From: a virus
IMG/VR virus record: IMGVR_UViG_3300020159_001169
Location: 1-37,726 of that record
Direction: 5' to 3' (one strand)
DNA length: 37,726 bases
The notes under the pieces were generated by a model that saw only the letters and a program-made list of their open reading frames with translations, searched no databases and was not told the origin of the DNA. Position numbers and translations under genes: made by a program. Shown here piece by piece: positions 27,740-35,213 of this stretch (position 1 is its first letter; each line of letters opens with the position of its first letter).

Positions 27740-29029
27740 TTAAACTACGTATTCTATGATGACGCCGCCGTTTGATCCCATCCATGCGTCAGTGGTATAA
27801 CCATTGGCCGCAAAAGCTGCGCCTTTCCCAATCACAAACGAGTATGTTGTTGATGGAACAACAGTGACTTGGAAAACTTCTATTACGCCATCTTGACCAG
27901 GGTTTCCGTATGCGTATGCTCTTGATGTGTGGCTAAATTTATCAGAAGTATTATTGCCGTCCGTGTATGTTAAACCAGTATCCGCAGATGCATATCCAGG
28001 GGCGCCGCCACAGCCAGGATACCTTGCGAACGAGGCTGCTGTACCAGAACCTGAACCAGAACTAAATTGGGAGTTGTACCAATATCCTTGCCCCGAAAAA
28101 GAGGGTCCTGTAATGGAAACGTTTACCCCCTTTTTCCCACCAAGTGCCGTGTATACGGTTGCACCAACCGTGAACGTTGTTGATTCCGCAGTGTCGGCAG
28201 GGAAAGTATTTGAAGAAGAAGACCCAACCGTTATTGCCTCAACGTTGCCAGCCGCTCCACCAGCACCGATGAGTGTCAGTTTTATCTGTGTGACACCAGC
28301 AGGACAAGTCCATGAAGTGTCGGTATAAGTTGTGTACTTTGTGACATAAACTTTAGGTGCCGCTGCCAATGTGCTATTAACCCATGCTGTACCATTCCAC
28401 GTCAGTGCCTGACCTGAAACTGCAACAGGGTTGTCTGCGGCAGTGAATGACCGCACTGGACGCACGTAGATCGCGACGGGGGGCGGGCTGCCGAACATCT
28501 TTAGGTCAGCGTACTGAGCGCCACTGATAAAGTCCTGATACCAAGCAGTGGTGGCGTCGTACTCAGAAGAACTCCAATAGTTGCTCTGAGGAGAACTAAG
28601 AACCGCTCTCTGTGTGTACAACTCGTTCAGTTCATTCTTGGATGGCAAAAACCAATCAGAGAAACCGCCATTTGTGTAATCAGAAGCATACACAGCGGCT
28701 GAAGTTGCAGCCACGTTTCCTGCCTGCGCAACGATGTCTATCGTGTTTTGAGCACCTGTTCCGATTGCGGTACCATCAGCACCAGAAACTGCTGTTGTTT
28801 GGTTTGAATTAGCATATGTTGCCCAAGTTCTAGCTACTTGAGCACTAGATGGAGCTACTTCAAAATATTGACCAGTAGAGTTGCCAGCCGTAGAAGGTGT
28901 GATGAATATTTTTCCACCACCAGGACCCGTATCGCCAATTGCATAAGCAGCTGTTGTGATTGTTACATCCGAAATACCATTTAAAGTAGAGCCTGCGCTC
29001 ACATATCCGAGTTCACGCCTGGTAGACAT
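27740..29029 (-). CDS. DUF1566/Lcl-type lectin-like tail protein with Gly-rich C-terminus
   Basis: A 429-residue adhesin candidate. Residues about 30-196 form a DUF1566 (FGE-fold, C-type-lectin-like) domain: GPGGGKIFITPS, GGFSDWFLPSKNELNELYTQ (121-140), then NYWSSSEYDATTAWYQDF (150-167) and IYVRPVRSF (187-195). The C-terminal 200 residues are glycine-rich with short repeats (GGCGGAP-like, GNPGQDGVIEVF), like flexible tips of phage fibres. DUF1566 domains are known targets of diversity-generating retroelements, and the segment between YWSSSE and YVRPVR has codons dominated by NNC/NNT. It may be the receptor-binding protein. No ribosome site is obvious before ATG at 29029. Confidence 0.75.
   Translation of the reverse strand: MSTRRELGYVSAGSTLNGISDVTITTAAYAIGDTGPGGGKIFITPSTAGNSTGQYFEVAPSSAQVARTWATYANSNQTTAVSGADGTAIGTGAQNTIDIVAQAGNVAATSAAVYASDYTNGGFSDWFLPSKNELNELYTQRAVLSSPQSNYWSSSEYDATTAWYQDFISGAQYADLKMFGSPPPVAIYVRPVRSFTAADNPVAVSGQALTWNGTAWVNSTLAAAPKVYVTKYTTYTDTSWTCPAGVTQIKLTLIGAGGAAGNVEAITVGSSSSNTFPADTAESTTFTVGATVYTALGGKKGVNVSITGPSFSGQGYWYNSQFSSGSGSGTAASFARYPGCGGAPGYASADTGLTYTDGNNTSDKFSHTSRAYAYGNPGQDGVIEVFQVTVVPSTTYSFVIGKGAAFAANGYTTDAWMGSNGGVIIEYVV
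28466..28576 (-). other. Candidate variable region of DUF1566 domain
   Basis: This stretch encodes the residues from WSSSEYDATTAW to the start of YVRPVR (about residues 152-188). It follows the pattern 'W-S-S-S-E-x-x-A-x-x-A-W-x-Q-x-F-x-x-G-x-Q' where x residues vary in related proteins. It is locally more GC-rich and has C or T at most third positions, unlike surrounding coding. That is compatible with adenine-directed mutagenesis of AAC/AAT template codons. No reverse transcriptase or template copy is seen in the window. Confidence 0.45.
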
Positions 29030-29031
29030 AG

Positions 29032-29403
29032 TTACACCGTAATTCTATTAACAAACCCATGAATACAAATCACATTTGCTGTTGCAGCAAAAGCCTTCAC
29101 GACTTTTGGTGTTGCGTTGCCTTGTAACAAAAAGCCAGGAACGACAGTTACGATACCTGCCTCTGGCAGCACTGTGAGTTCAATGTTGCCATCGGGGGCA
29201 GTTGCTTCGCCCCACTCAATAGTAAGTTTTACTGCAGAGGCTGAAGTATTGACTGCATACAACCAAACTTCGTCAATCGTGGTTGCAGTAGATGACGCTG
29301 TATGGATTGCTGTACCTGCAGTTGCAGTAGCGGCAACTTTGATTGCCAAACCTGTTCCTGTTGTACCTGCTGGTTGTAAACATAATTTACTAAATATTGC
29401 CAT
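29032..29403 (-). CDS. Small virion protein, beta-rich (paralogue 2 of 3)
   Basis: A 123-residue beta-rich protein (MAIFSKLCLQPAG...) with ATTIDEVWLYAVNTSASAV and LLQGNATPKVVKAFAATANV, ending FVNRITV. It aligns with the product starting at 33777 (shared TT-[IF]-DEVW-[LI]-YA, P-G-[FL]-x-L-[KQ]-GNATP, [GF]-[YV]-NRIT). Probably a trimeric or ring-forming virion component. AAGGAG precedes ATG at 29403, and the 18-base promoter-like motif lies 37 bases upstream. Confidence 0.7.
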   Translation of the reverse strand: MAIFSKLCLQPAGTTGTGLAIKVAATATAGTAIHTASSTATTIDEVWLYAVNTSASAVKLTIEWGEATAPDGNIELTVLPEAGIVTVVPGFLLQGNATPKVVKAFAATANVICIHGFVNRITV

Positions 29404-29439
29404 AAATGTCTCCTTAAGCTACTACTACCCGAAATGGAT

Positions 29440-29457
29440 GGTTAATTATATCAAACA
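29440..29457 (-). promoter_or_regulatory. Repeated promoter-like motif (copy 2)
   Basis: Minus strand TGTTTGATATAATTAACC, with TGATATAAT, a perfect extended -10 box. Located 37 bases before the ATG at 29403. The only other copy found by eye is 27441-27458. No -35 box is clear. Confidence 0.5.
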
Positions 29458-29478
29458 AAGTATAACAGTGTTACCCTT

Positions 29479-30099
29479 CTACTTCTCAAACTCTATCCAC
29501 GAAGTAAGGATGTATTTTGCGCTATCAAGTGGTGGATTGCCTCTATGCATATGTGTGTAGGCGGCTGGTGCTAGCACCAAGCGACCTTGTGAAGCCTCAA
29601 CACGAGCGGATTGATAAAGAAACTCTGTCTCACCACCGGAGGTAATATCGTTGAGGTAAAGAATAATAAAAGCCATTCTTCGCCCTGTTTCTATAGTTGC
29701 CTGCTCGCAATGCCATACGTGGTAGCCACCTTGGGGGAGTGTTTTTTGTATTTTAATTGTTGACATAACCAATGGCGATACAGCAGTAGACATATTTGGG
29801 TGTTTTTCAACATACATTGGTAGACAAGTTTGCCAAAATTTATTTAAAAATTCGTTAATGAATTCGTCACTCATTGACTGATCCACCAGCAATTCTCGCA
29901 TTTCCAATTCATGCCCGATACTTACAGAAAAATCTTGCTTGTCTGAAGTGTTCCGTTGAAACGCGATCTTAGAACGATATTCGTAAAAATCAATAAATTT
30001 CTGACAAAGTTCTGGTGAAAAAAAGTTATCCCACACCCCTATATGATCACCTTGGTAATACTTTTCTTCCTTTGAAGTTGGGCGAGATAATATAGACAT
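29479..30099 (-). CDS. 2OG-Fe(II) oxygenase, PKHD-like (2 of 3)
   Basis: Start taken at ATG 30099 (MSILSRPTSKEE), 4 bases after the upstream stop; an open frame to 30132 lies inside that gene. About 206 residues. Fe(II) ligands are likely in YHVWHCEQ (H130, E132: H-x-E instead of H-x-D) and the distal His in YTHMHRGNPP (H183 or H185), with GRRMAFIILYLNDITSGGET as core strands. Phage PKHD-like enzymes with YHxWHxE are known. Substrate may be a virion protein or nucleotide. It follows a large unknown gene and precedes the beta-rich virion protein. Confidence 0.78.
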   Translation of the reverse strand: MSILSRPTSKEEKYYQGDHIGVWDNFFSPELCQKFIDFYEYRSKIAFQRNTSDKQDFSVSIGHELEMRELLVDQSMSDEFINEFLNKFWQTCLPMYVEKHPNMSTAVSPLVMSTIKIQKTLPQGGYHVWHCEQATIETGRRMAFIILYLNDITSGGETEFLYQSARVEASQGRLVLAPAAYTHMHRGNPPLDSAKYILTSWIEFEK

Positions 30100-30103
30100 G
30101 TCG

Positions 30104-30904
30104 TTAACCTGCAATGTTCTTTGCAAGTTCATTTAAAATCAAATTACGCATTGGATTTTTATCAAACATATCGTAGCGAGATGCAAGCGTTTTTAGTTTT
30201 GGCCTTCTGTTCAAAATCATGTCGTTAGACAAATCAAACAGTTTTTGACTGCACTCAAAACGAGTAAACACTATTTTTTTATCTGTGGCAAACTCAACAT
30301 AGGCTAAAGGCTCTTCTGCTTTAATTTCAAAGCGAGTGACATCGTCCCAAAGATTGAATTCAAAATTTAATGGTCTAAACCATCTTCCAATATCAAATGT
30401 TCCAGGTATCACAGCACCATACTTAAGGTGAGGCGCATTACCAAACCATGGGGAAGTAAGGCGCATCATTAAAGGCGTGGTGCTAAAAAATAACATTGGA
30501 AAATTGTACACAAAGAGAATTTGATTGTTGATTGATGGTAAGTGAGCCATAGTTGATTCAACCGTTGAGTATCTTGCCAAATGTGGCGATTCTCTCATTT
30601 GGTCTTGAGTTACTCCTGTGATGACTTTATTCTCGTCAAACTCAATATTCGCGTCAGAATCGGTAGGGTTTCTAATTATATAAACAGACTCCATTGTTTC
30701 TCGCACGGCTGGACATTGAAAAATATTAGGAGTGTATTCTTTGTAGTTTGCTTTATTAGAGATTAACGAACTCCACAAATTTTCCGGCTCTTCATATGCC
30801 CAAGGATTTATAAAACCAGTATACAAATCGGGGTTTTTAAGATTGCGCCATGGTGCCCAAAAAACCTCGTGTTCCTTCTTCTCGTTTATCTGTTTGAATT
30901 TCAT
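30104..30904 (-). CDS. Unknown phage protein, 266 aa
   Basis: A 266-residue protein with no recognised family. It begins MKFKQINEKKEHEVFWAPWR and contains QILFVYNFPMLFFSTTPLMM, a hydrophobic core, and several Trp/Phe/Arg-rich segments (FDIGRWFRPLNFEFNLWDDV). Cyanophages often have proteins of this size among oxygenase and fibre genes, which is the basis for calling it real. No membrane helices or catalytic motif are obvious. It lies between two 2OG oxygenases, and may be part of the same modification or adhesion step. Confidence 0.6.
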   Translation of the reverse strand: MKFKQINEKKEHEVFWAPWRNLKNPDLYTGFINPWAYEEPENLWSSLISNKANYKEYTPNIFQCPAVRETMESVYIIRNPTDSDANIEFDENKVITGVTQDQMRESPHLARYSTVESTMAHLPSINNQILFVYNFPMLFFSTTPLMMRLTSPWFGNAPHLKYGAVIPGTFDIGRWFRPLNFEFNLWDDVTRFEIKAEEPLAYVEFATDKKIVFTRFECSQKLFDLSNDMILNRRPKLKTLASRYDMFDKNPMRNLILNELAKNIAG

Positions 30905-30934
30905 TTTAATTTTCCTTTGTTTAGTTGTTGTATT

Positions 30935-31537
30935 TTATTTAAATTTTTTCCCTGAGTACCACACTACCAAGGAATGTCTATTTCCACTAATTACTTTATT
31001 GACCCTATGTGTCATCCAAGCAGGAAATAGAACAGCTGCTCCTAAGTCTGGTTTAATTATGTTACAAGCAGTCCCATCTGGTTTGCGGTCAATCTCAAGT
31101 GCGCCACCCTCGTAGTCCGTCTTATCAGAAAGAAGCAACGACATTGAAAGTTTCCTAACCATCGGGAAAGTGGTGTGTTCTCCTAAGAGTACATCCATGT
31201 GCCAATCATGAAAGTTATCTTCTGTGTAATGAGCGTACTGAGGAGCGGGCATAAACTCTAAATCGTATTGAAACGAGCGTTCATTAACGGAGTCGCCCAG
31301 TTCTATTAAATTATCAAATAACCACCTAACATCAGCATCTGAATCATCAGGGTCTATGAAACGAACGTTGGATTGTCTTACAGAATTATCCACTCCCCCA
31401 TTACCAATTTGTGCTTTTTCCAACTGTTTTGACGACCCTATTTTAATGATTCTATCGCATTCTTCTTTTGTAAAAACTGAGTGAACCACCACGAACGGGT
31501 GCATTGGGGCTGTCTGTGGAGAATCGTACCTTAACAT
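30935..31537 (-). CDS. 2OG-Fe(II) oxygenase, PKHD-type hydroxylase (3 of 3)
   Basis: A 200-residue prolyl hydroxylase-like enzyme. Motifs: DWHMDV (H113, D115), THRVNK (H177) and SGNRHSL (R187) with the core RKLSMSLLLSDKTDYEGGAL. It is diverged from the other two oxygenases, so the three are probably specialised. No ribosome site precedes ATG at 31537, and the upstream stop lies 6 bases before it, which suggests coupling. Substrate unknown. Confidence 0.88.
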   Translation of the reverse strand: MLRYDSPQTAPMHPFVVVHSVFTKEECDRIIKIGSSKQLEKAQIGNGGVDNSVRQSNVRFIDPDDSDADVRWLFDNLIELGDSVNERSFQYDLEFMPAPQYAHYTEDNFHDWHMDVLLGEHTTFPMVRKLSMSLLLSDKTDYEGGALEIDRKPDGTACNIIKPDLGAAVLFPAWMTHRVNKVISGNRHSLVVWYSGKKFK

Positions 31538-31543
31538 AAGTTT

Positions 31544-31933
31544 TTATTTTGAAATTTTGTAAAAAGAAGCCGCTTCTGGGTGTAGTTCTAATAACAGTTT
31601 TTCAAGTTCTTTGGTAGGTAACGATTTTTCGTTTGATACTTTTTTCTCTAAATACTGCCTATATGTCACGTGAGCAAATGAATGAAAAAGTTCCAGACTG
31701 TGGGTTGCTCGGTTTATCAAATCAACATCGGGTTTTGCCTGTTTTGGTAAAGACTCAACTGTAAAAAGGTTTATTGATGAAAAAAACTCAATTACAGAAT
31801 CTTGAAGACGACGCAAAAGTGTTGGGTCCTCATCTACAACATGGATAAGTACGTCTTGATCACTTAAATGTACAGCGATGTCTCTGTACAAAATTATAGG
31901 GCCGTAACTGCTCGGTGTAATTTTTGTTTCCAT
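31544..31933 (-). CDS. Unknown protein upstream of oxygenase
   Basis: A 129-residue protein starting METKITPSSYGPIILYRDIA. Helical with a charged C-terminus; NRATHSLELFHSFAHVTYRQ and VSNEKSLPTKELEKLLLELH are visible. No family recognised. AGGA precedes ATG at 31933. A 15-base direct repeat lies just upstream (31947-31980). Coupled with the oxygenase gene. Confidence 0.6.
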   Translation of the reverse strand: METKITPSSYGPIILYRDIAVHLSDQDVLIHVVDEDPTLLRRLQDSVIEFFSSINLFTVESLPKQAKPDVDLINRATHSLELFHSFAHVTYRQYLEKKVSNEKSLPTKELEKLLLELHPEAASFYKISK

Positions 31934-31946
31934 GTTGTAATCCTAG

Positions 31947-31980
31947 TCTATAAATTGTTGTAAAATCTATAAATTGTTGT
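31947..31980. repeat. 15-bp direct repeat at a gene boundary
   Basis: TCTATAAATTGTTGT occurs at 31947-31961 and again at 31966-31980, separated by AAAA. The downstream copy (31966-31980) contains the stop of the gene at 31967 (Asn-Asn-Asn-Leu then TAG on the minus strand). It is a short tandem duplication of the gene end. Confidence 0.7.
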
Positions 31981-32272
31981 TGAATGTTGCCTGTTCTAGT
32001 AACCCTGTAAATTTGCCGTACGCATCCATTAAGTTGTGAGTTCCGTCAACAGGGAATTCTTCTGTAGGTTCAAGAACAAAGGTGTTATGCATAGCAGTTA
32101 ACAACAATTTTGCGTGGGCTTTAGTTAAGACGCCAACTTCGTCAAGTTGTTCCTGTGCCATGTCTGCTGGTGCTAAAGTCTCAGCGACTGTAATGTAGTA
32201 GAGGGCAGACCATACGAGTTTTGCTAGGTCTGTATCATTTGTGTTGTATGCAATTGTGCGATTATGCGACAT
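31967..32272 (-). CDS. Unknown protein, 101 aa
   Basis: Start at ATG 32272 (MSHNRTIAYNTNDTDLAKLV); a longer frame from 32311 reaches back into the zinc-ribbon gene. Helical, with ADMAQEQLDEVGVLTKAHAK and a Met/Asn-rich end that closes in a run of Asn. It overlaps the upstream zinc-ribbon gene by 11 bases. No family recognised. Confidence 0.55.
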   Translation of the reverse strand: MSHNRTIAYNTNDTDLAKLVWSALYYITVAETLAPADMAQEQLDEVGVLTKAHAKLLLTAMHNTFVLEPTEEFPVDGTHNLMDAYGKFTGLLEQATFNNNL

Positions 32273-32426
32273 AGGTATTCCACTTTCCAATTGGGCAACT
32301 AGACTTAGCAAGTTGAGTTTTTAACAACACGAAACAACCGCATTCTCGGCAAGTTGCAGTATACTTAAAAAGCCGACTGCATGAATAGCAAATGTCAAGT
32401 CTTTTTTTAATTTGCTCTTTGTTCAT
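32262..32426 (-). CDS. Small zinc-ribbon protein B
   Basis: A 54-residue protein starting MNKEQIKKRLDICYSCSRLF. The Cys pattern CYSC, CRECGC, CPIGKW matches zinc-ribbon protein A (CLSC, CKQCGC, CPLGKW) with the same spacing and conserved LKT-x-L. The start lies 3 bases after the stop at 32430 and the end overlaps the next ATG. The paralogues frame the oxygenase/fibre block (26 kb and 32 kb). Confidence 0.72.
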   Translation of the reverse strand: MNKEQIKKRLDICYSCSRLFKYTATCRECGCFVLLKTQLAKSSCPIGKWNTYVA

Positions 32427-32429
32427 GGC

Positions 32430-33405
32430 TTAGTTCTCAAACAATTCAAATGACTCAACAGCCGAACTTGGTCCAACTGTTCCTGGCGCAAAGATTAATC
32501 CAAATTTAGTACCTGGAGTACCCACTAAAGCCGTATTCACTGCGGTTGCTGTATTTTGAGCGTTGGTTTGTGCTGTAATTGTGGCGCCATTTGCTGTTGT
32601 TGCAACTTGTACGAAGTTAACATATTGAGAGGCTGTGTTCGTGGCTAACGCCGTAGTTGAGACAGTGGATACTGTTCCTGCTACTTTTTTAATTATCTTC
32701 AAGTCTGCTCGGTTATACGCTGTTGCTGTACCGCCGTAGGTTACTGAGTTGTAGTTATAAGGAGCATCAACGTTGTAGTAGTAGTATGGAGTAAAGGCGC
32801 CGTTGTATCGCGGTGCTTGATGCCAGTTCTGCCAACTCCAACTGTAGCAAGTTCCTCCTGCTTCGCGCTCTGGACAACCATAAAAGAAGTCGTAATACCC
32901 GCCACCTTGTGCTTGATACGGACCGCCGCCTTGAACGTTATAGGAGCAGTTTCCTGTATTGTTATTTGCACTACCACCTGATGGACAGTTGTATGGTGCC
33001 GCAGTGCTGGATCTTGTCCACAACTGCTGCCCACCAGTTATTATCGTCCGTCACCCAAAAAGATACACCAGCACCCGACGCAGGAGTTGTTGGGAGGGTT
33101 GCCTTGACGGTGGCTTCGGTAGAAACTACATCTACGGCAAGAACTGGATAAGATGCTGCAGCAGTTGCAGTTGTTGCTTGGTTAGCAGTTACTGCCCAAG
33201 TTCCAGATACCGCGGTCCAATCAACTCCGCCTCCAGCAACTGCTCCACGAGTAAACGTATCAGCAAAAGCCGCTAACTTAGCAATTCCTTTTCCAAAGAT
33301 GTAAGCAAAAACATTGTCTGTTTTATTGCCCCTGCCTGAACGAGGAGATAGAGGACCAGCGCCTACTGCTTGACCAACCGCTCCTCGTTTAAGAAATTCA
33401 GACAT
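32430..33405 (-). pseudogene. Split beta-sandwich tail protein, apparent +1 frameshift
   Basis: Two overlapping frames appear to be one gene. Frame 1 (33405 to 32971, MSEFLKRGAVGQAVGAGPLS) ends GAGVSFWVTDDNNWWAAVV-DK then stops. Frame 2 (down to 32430) continues ...TRSSTAAPYNCPSGG... and has only a TTG candidate start (33023) without a ribosome site. Joined near 33023 they give a concanavalin-like beta-sandwich: N-terminal half (GTWAVTANQATTATAAASYP), a Tyr/Asn/Gly/Cys-rich insertion (PYYYYNVDAPYNYN) and the last strands (GTKFGLIFAPGTVGPSSAVE). This would be a fibre or receptor-binding protein. Either a real indel (loss of function or a sequencing/assembly error) or a frameshift is possible; no slippery site was seen. 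Confidence 0.6.
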
Positions 33406-33408
33406 AAA

Positions 33409-33777
33409 TTATGCCGTGATTCGGTTTACATATCCTGACAAAGAAATAACGTTTGTGGTTCCTGCTGCTGCTTTAACAGTAAGCGGAGTTGCATTGCCTT
33501 TAAGGATCAAACCAGGGATTACAAGGTACAAACCACCTTTGGTTTTTACTGTGTATTCAATAATGTCGTCAGGGTCTGTTACGCCACCAAAACCAATTCG
33601 CAAAGCAACATCTGATGTGTGGTTGTTTTGTGCGTAAATCCAAACCTCATCAAAAGTTGTTGATGCTGAAGAGCCAGTATGAATCAAAGTTGGCGAAGAA
33701 CCAATCGCTGTTGCAACTACCTTGAGTGCCCGACCATCAGTACTTGACGAAAGTATCTGTTTACTATATGTTGCCAT
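33409..33777 (-). CDS. Small virion protein, beta-rich (paralogue 3 of 3)
   Basis: A 122-residue protein starting MATYSKQILSSSTDGRALKV. TTFDEVWIYAQNNHTSDVAL, a DPDDIIEYTV acidic segment and GLILKGNATPLTVKAAAGTT match the products starting at 29403 and, less clearly, 27411. Ends GYVNRITA. CAGGAG precedes ATG at 33777. Probably part of the tail tip; beside the split beta-sandwich gene. Confidence 0.7.
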   Translation of the reverse strand: MATYSKQILSSSTDGRALKVVATAIGSSPTLIHTGSSASTTFDEVWIYAQNNHTSDVALRIGFGGVTDPDDIIEYTVKTKGGLYLVIPGLILKGNATPLTVKAAAGTTNVISLSGYVNRITA

Positions 33778-33820
33778 GTGCTATCTCCTGTATGTACTTA
33801 TGTTGTATGTATATATGTTA

Positions 33821-34744
33821 CTAGAACAATTGCCCTGCGATAATGAACTGGTCATTATCTGCGGCACTAAAAACAAATGCCGTAGTAGCAATCTGTGTTG
33901 TACTGGTACCTACTGCTGCCGTTGTTGAAGTAGGCGTTCCAGTCAATGCTGGTGAAGCAAGTGGTGCAAAACCAGAAATTGATGCACCACCGGGAATTGT
34001 TACTGTTCCAGTAAAGGTTGGTGAAGCAATTGGTGCTTTTAGACCAATGGCAGTTGCTGTAGTGGTTGCAAAACTTGCGTCATCACCCAAGGCATCAGCC
34101 AATTCATTGAGGGTATTTAAGGTTCCTGGAGCAGAGTCTACAAGTGCTGCTACTGCCGCATCTGTATAAGCAGTTGTGGCAATTTGAGTGCTGTTATTAC
34201 CAGCAGCCGCGGTTGGTGCCAAAGGTACACCTGTTAATGTCGGAGAAGCAAGTGGTGCTTTGGTGTCAATCTGTGTTTGGATTGCTGAAGTAACACCGTT
34301 CAAATACCCAATTTCTGTGTCAGAAACATCTGTGACTCTTGCTTGGATAACTGCCGTGTCAACGGCAACTGTTGGTGTTGCGCCTTCACCTGAGTTGTTG
34401 GAAAGTGTTACGCCTGTTCCAGCAACAAGTGACGTAACATATGAGCCAACTGTGTCTGTTGCAAGATTTACAGCATCATTAATCCATACAGAAGAACTAG
34501 CATTCCATCGCAAAAAATCGCCGTCAGCGGCACTAGTGATCGTGACATCTTTAAGATTGTCAAGATTGCCTTCGGCTAGTTCAGCCGTAATTGAATAAGG
34601 AAGAGCTGTCCATGCGTTGGTATTGTTACCAATCTTAAACTTTCCAGTATTGGTTTCGTAGCCTAATTCACCAGTTGTGAGTGTTGGGTTGTTTGTTGTC
34701 CAGTTAGCTGCTGTATCTCTTCGGAATCTAATGCGTGTTGACAT
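33821..34744 (-). CDS. Tail fibre protein with Mtd-like N-terminus
   Basis: Start at ATG 34744 (MSTRIRFRRDTAANWTTNNP) with GGAGG upstream; an open frame to 34762 overlaps the previous gene. About 307 residues. The N-terminal 50 residues match the Mtd (major tropism determinant) N-terminal pattern: 'R-x-R-R-x-T-A-A-x-W-T-x-x-N-P-x-L-x-x-G-E', then GKFKIGNNTNAWTALPY. It continues with fibre repeats ('APLASP-[AT]-[LF]-TG-[TV]-[PV]-T', 'QIATTAY'). The C-terminus is a short tail. A trimeric fibre of the adsorption apparatus. Confidence 0.75.
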   Translation of the reverse strand: MSTRIRFRRDTAANWTTNNPTLTTGELGYETNTGKFKIGNNTNAWTALPYSITAELAEGNLDNLKDVTITSAADGDFLRWNASSSVWINDAVNLATDTVGSYVTSLVAGTGVTLSNNSGEGATPTVAVDTAVIQARVTDVSDTEIGYLNGVTSAIQTQIDTKAPLASPTLTGVPLAPTAAAGNNSTQIATTAYTDAAVAALVDSAPGTLNTLNELADALGDDASFATTTATAIGLKAPIASPTFTGTVTIPGGASISGFAPLASPALTGTPTSTTAAVGTSTTQIATTAFVFSAADNDQFIIAGQLF

Positions 34745-34745
34745 A

Positions 34746-35168
34746 TTAGGCAGCGCCTCCATCTAGAACATCTTCCACACCATCGTAGATAGCAGTAGCA
34801 CTGCCACCATCAAGTGATGTTGGAATCGTTGTTACTTCATTCCATGTTGATCCTGATCTGAAATATAATGCGTCATTGGTTGTATCAACGGCTAATGCGC
34901 CATCGGCAAGAGCTGTAGATGGCGCTCCAGCAGTAGCAAGTGTTACTACGCCAGCAAGGGCCTGAAATACATCGTCTGTTTTGAGTGTATCTGCAGCGCT
35001 TCTGTAAAGAGTTGTGTCTCCAACAGCAGACCCACCACCAAAAGTAAGTTTCCCACCAGCATCAACTTTAAGACGGGGTTCATCTTCAGCAGTTACACCA
35101 ACTTCAACAGCAGATGATGCCGCTGTAGCGAACTTTCGTGCTTTAATTTTGTCTAAGAATGCTGGCAT
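34746..35168 (-). CDS. Fibre-associated protein, unknown
   Basis: Start at ATG 35168 (MPAFLDKIKARKFATAASSA), with GAGG about 6 bases upstream; the TTG at 35177 is less likely. About 140 residues, with DALYFRSGSTWNEVTTIP and LDGGSATAIYDGVEDVLDGG, patterns that recur in phage fibre-linked proteins ('LYFRSGSTW'). It sits between two fibre genes and overlaps none. A fibre connector or trimerisation factor is plausible. Confidence 0.6.
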   Translation of the reverse strand: MPAFLDKIKARKFATAASSAVEVGVTAEDEPRLKVDAGGKLTFGGGSAVGDTTLYRSAADTLKTDDVFQALAGVVTLATAGAPSTALADGALAVDTTNDALYFRSGSTWNEVTTIPTSLDGGSATAIYDGVEDVLDGGAA

Positions 35169-35213
35169 TGGCCTCAACCTTACCTGTTATGAACCCCGCA
35201 GGGTTGTTTGATA

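Noticed and set aside
35190-35212. AACCC-CGCA-GGGTT hairpin between fibre genes, as terminator
   Set aside because: The stem is only 5 bp and the minus-strand sequence after it has no T-run, so it is too weak to call.
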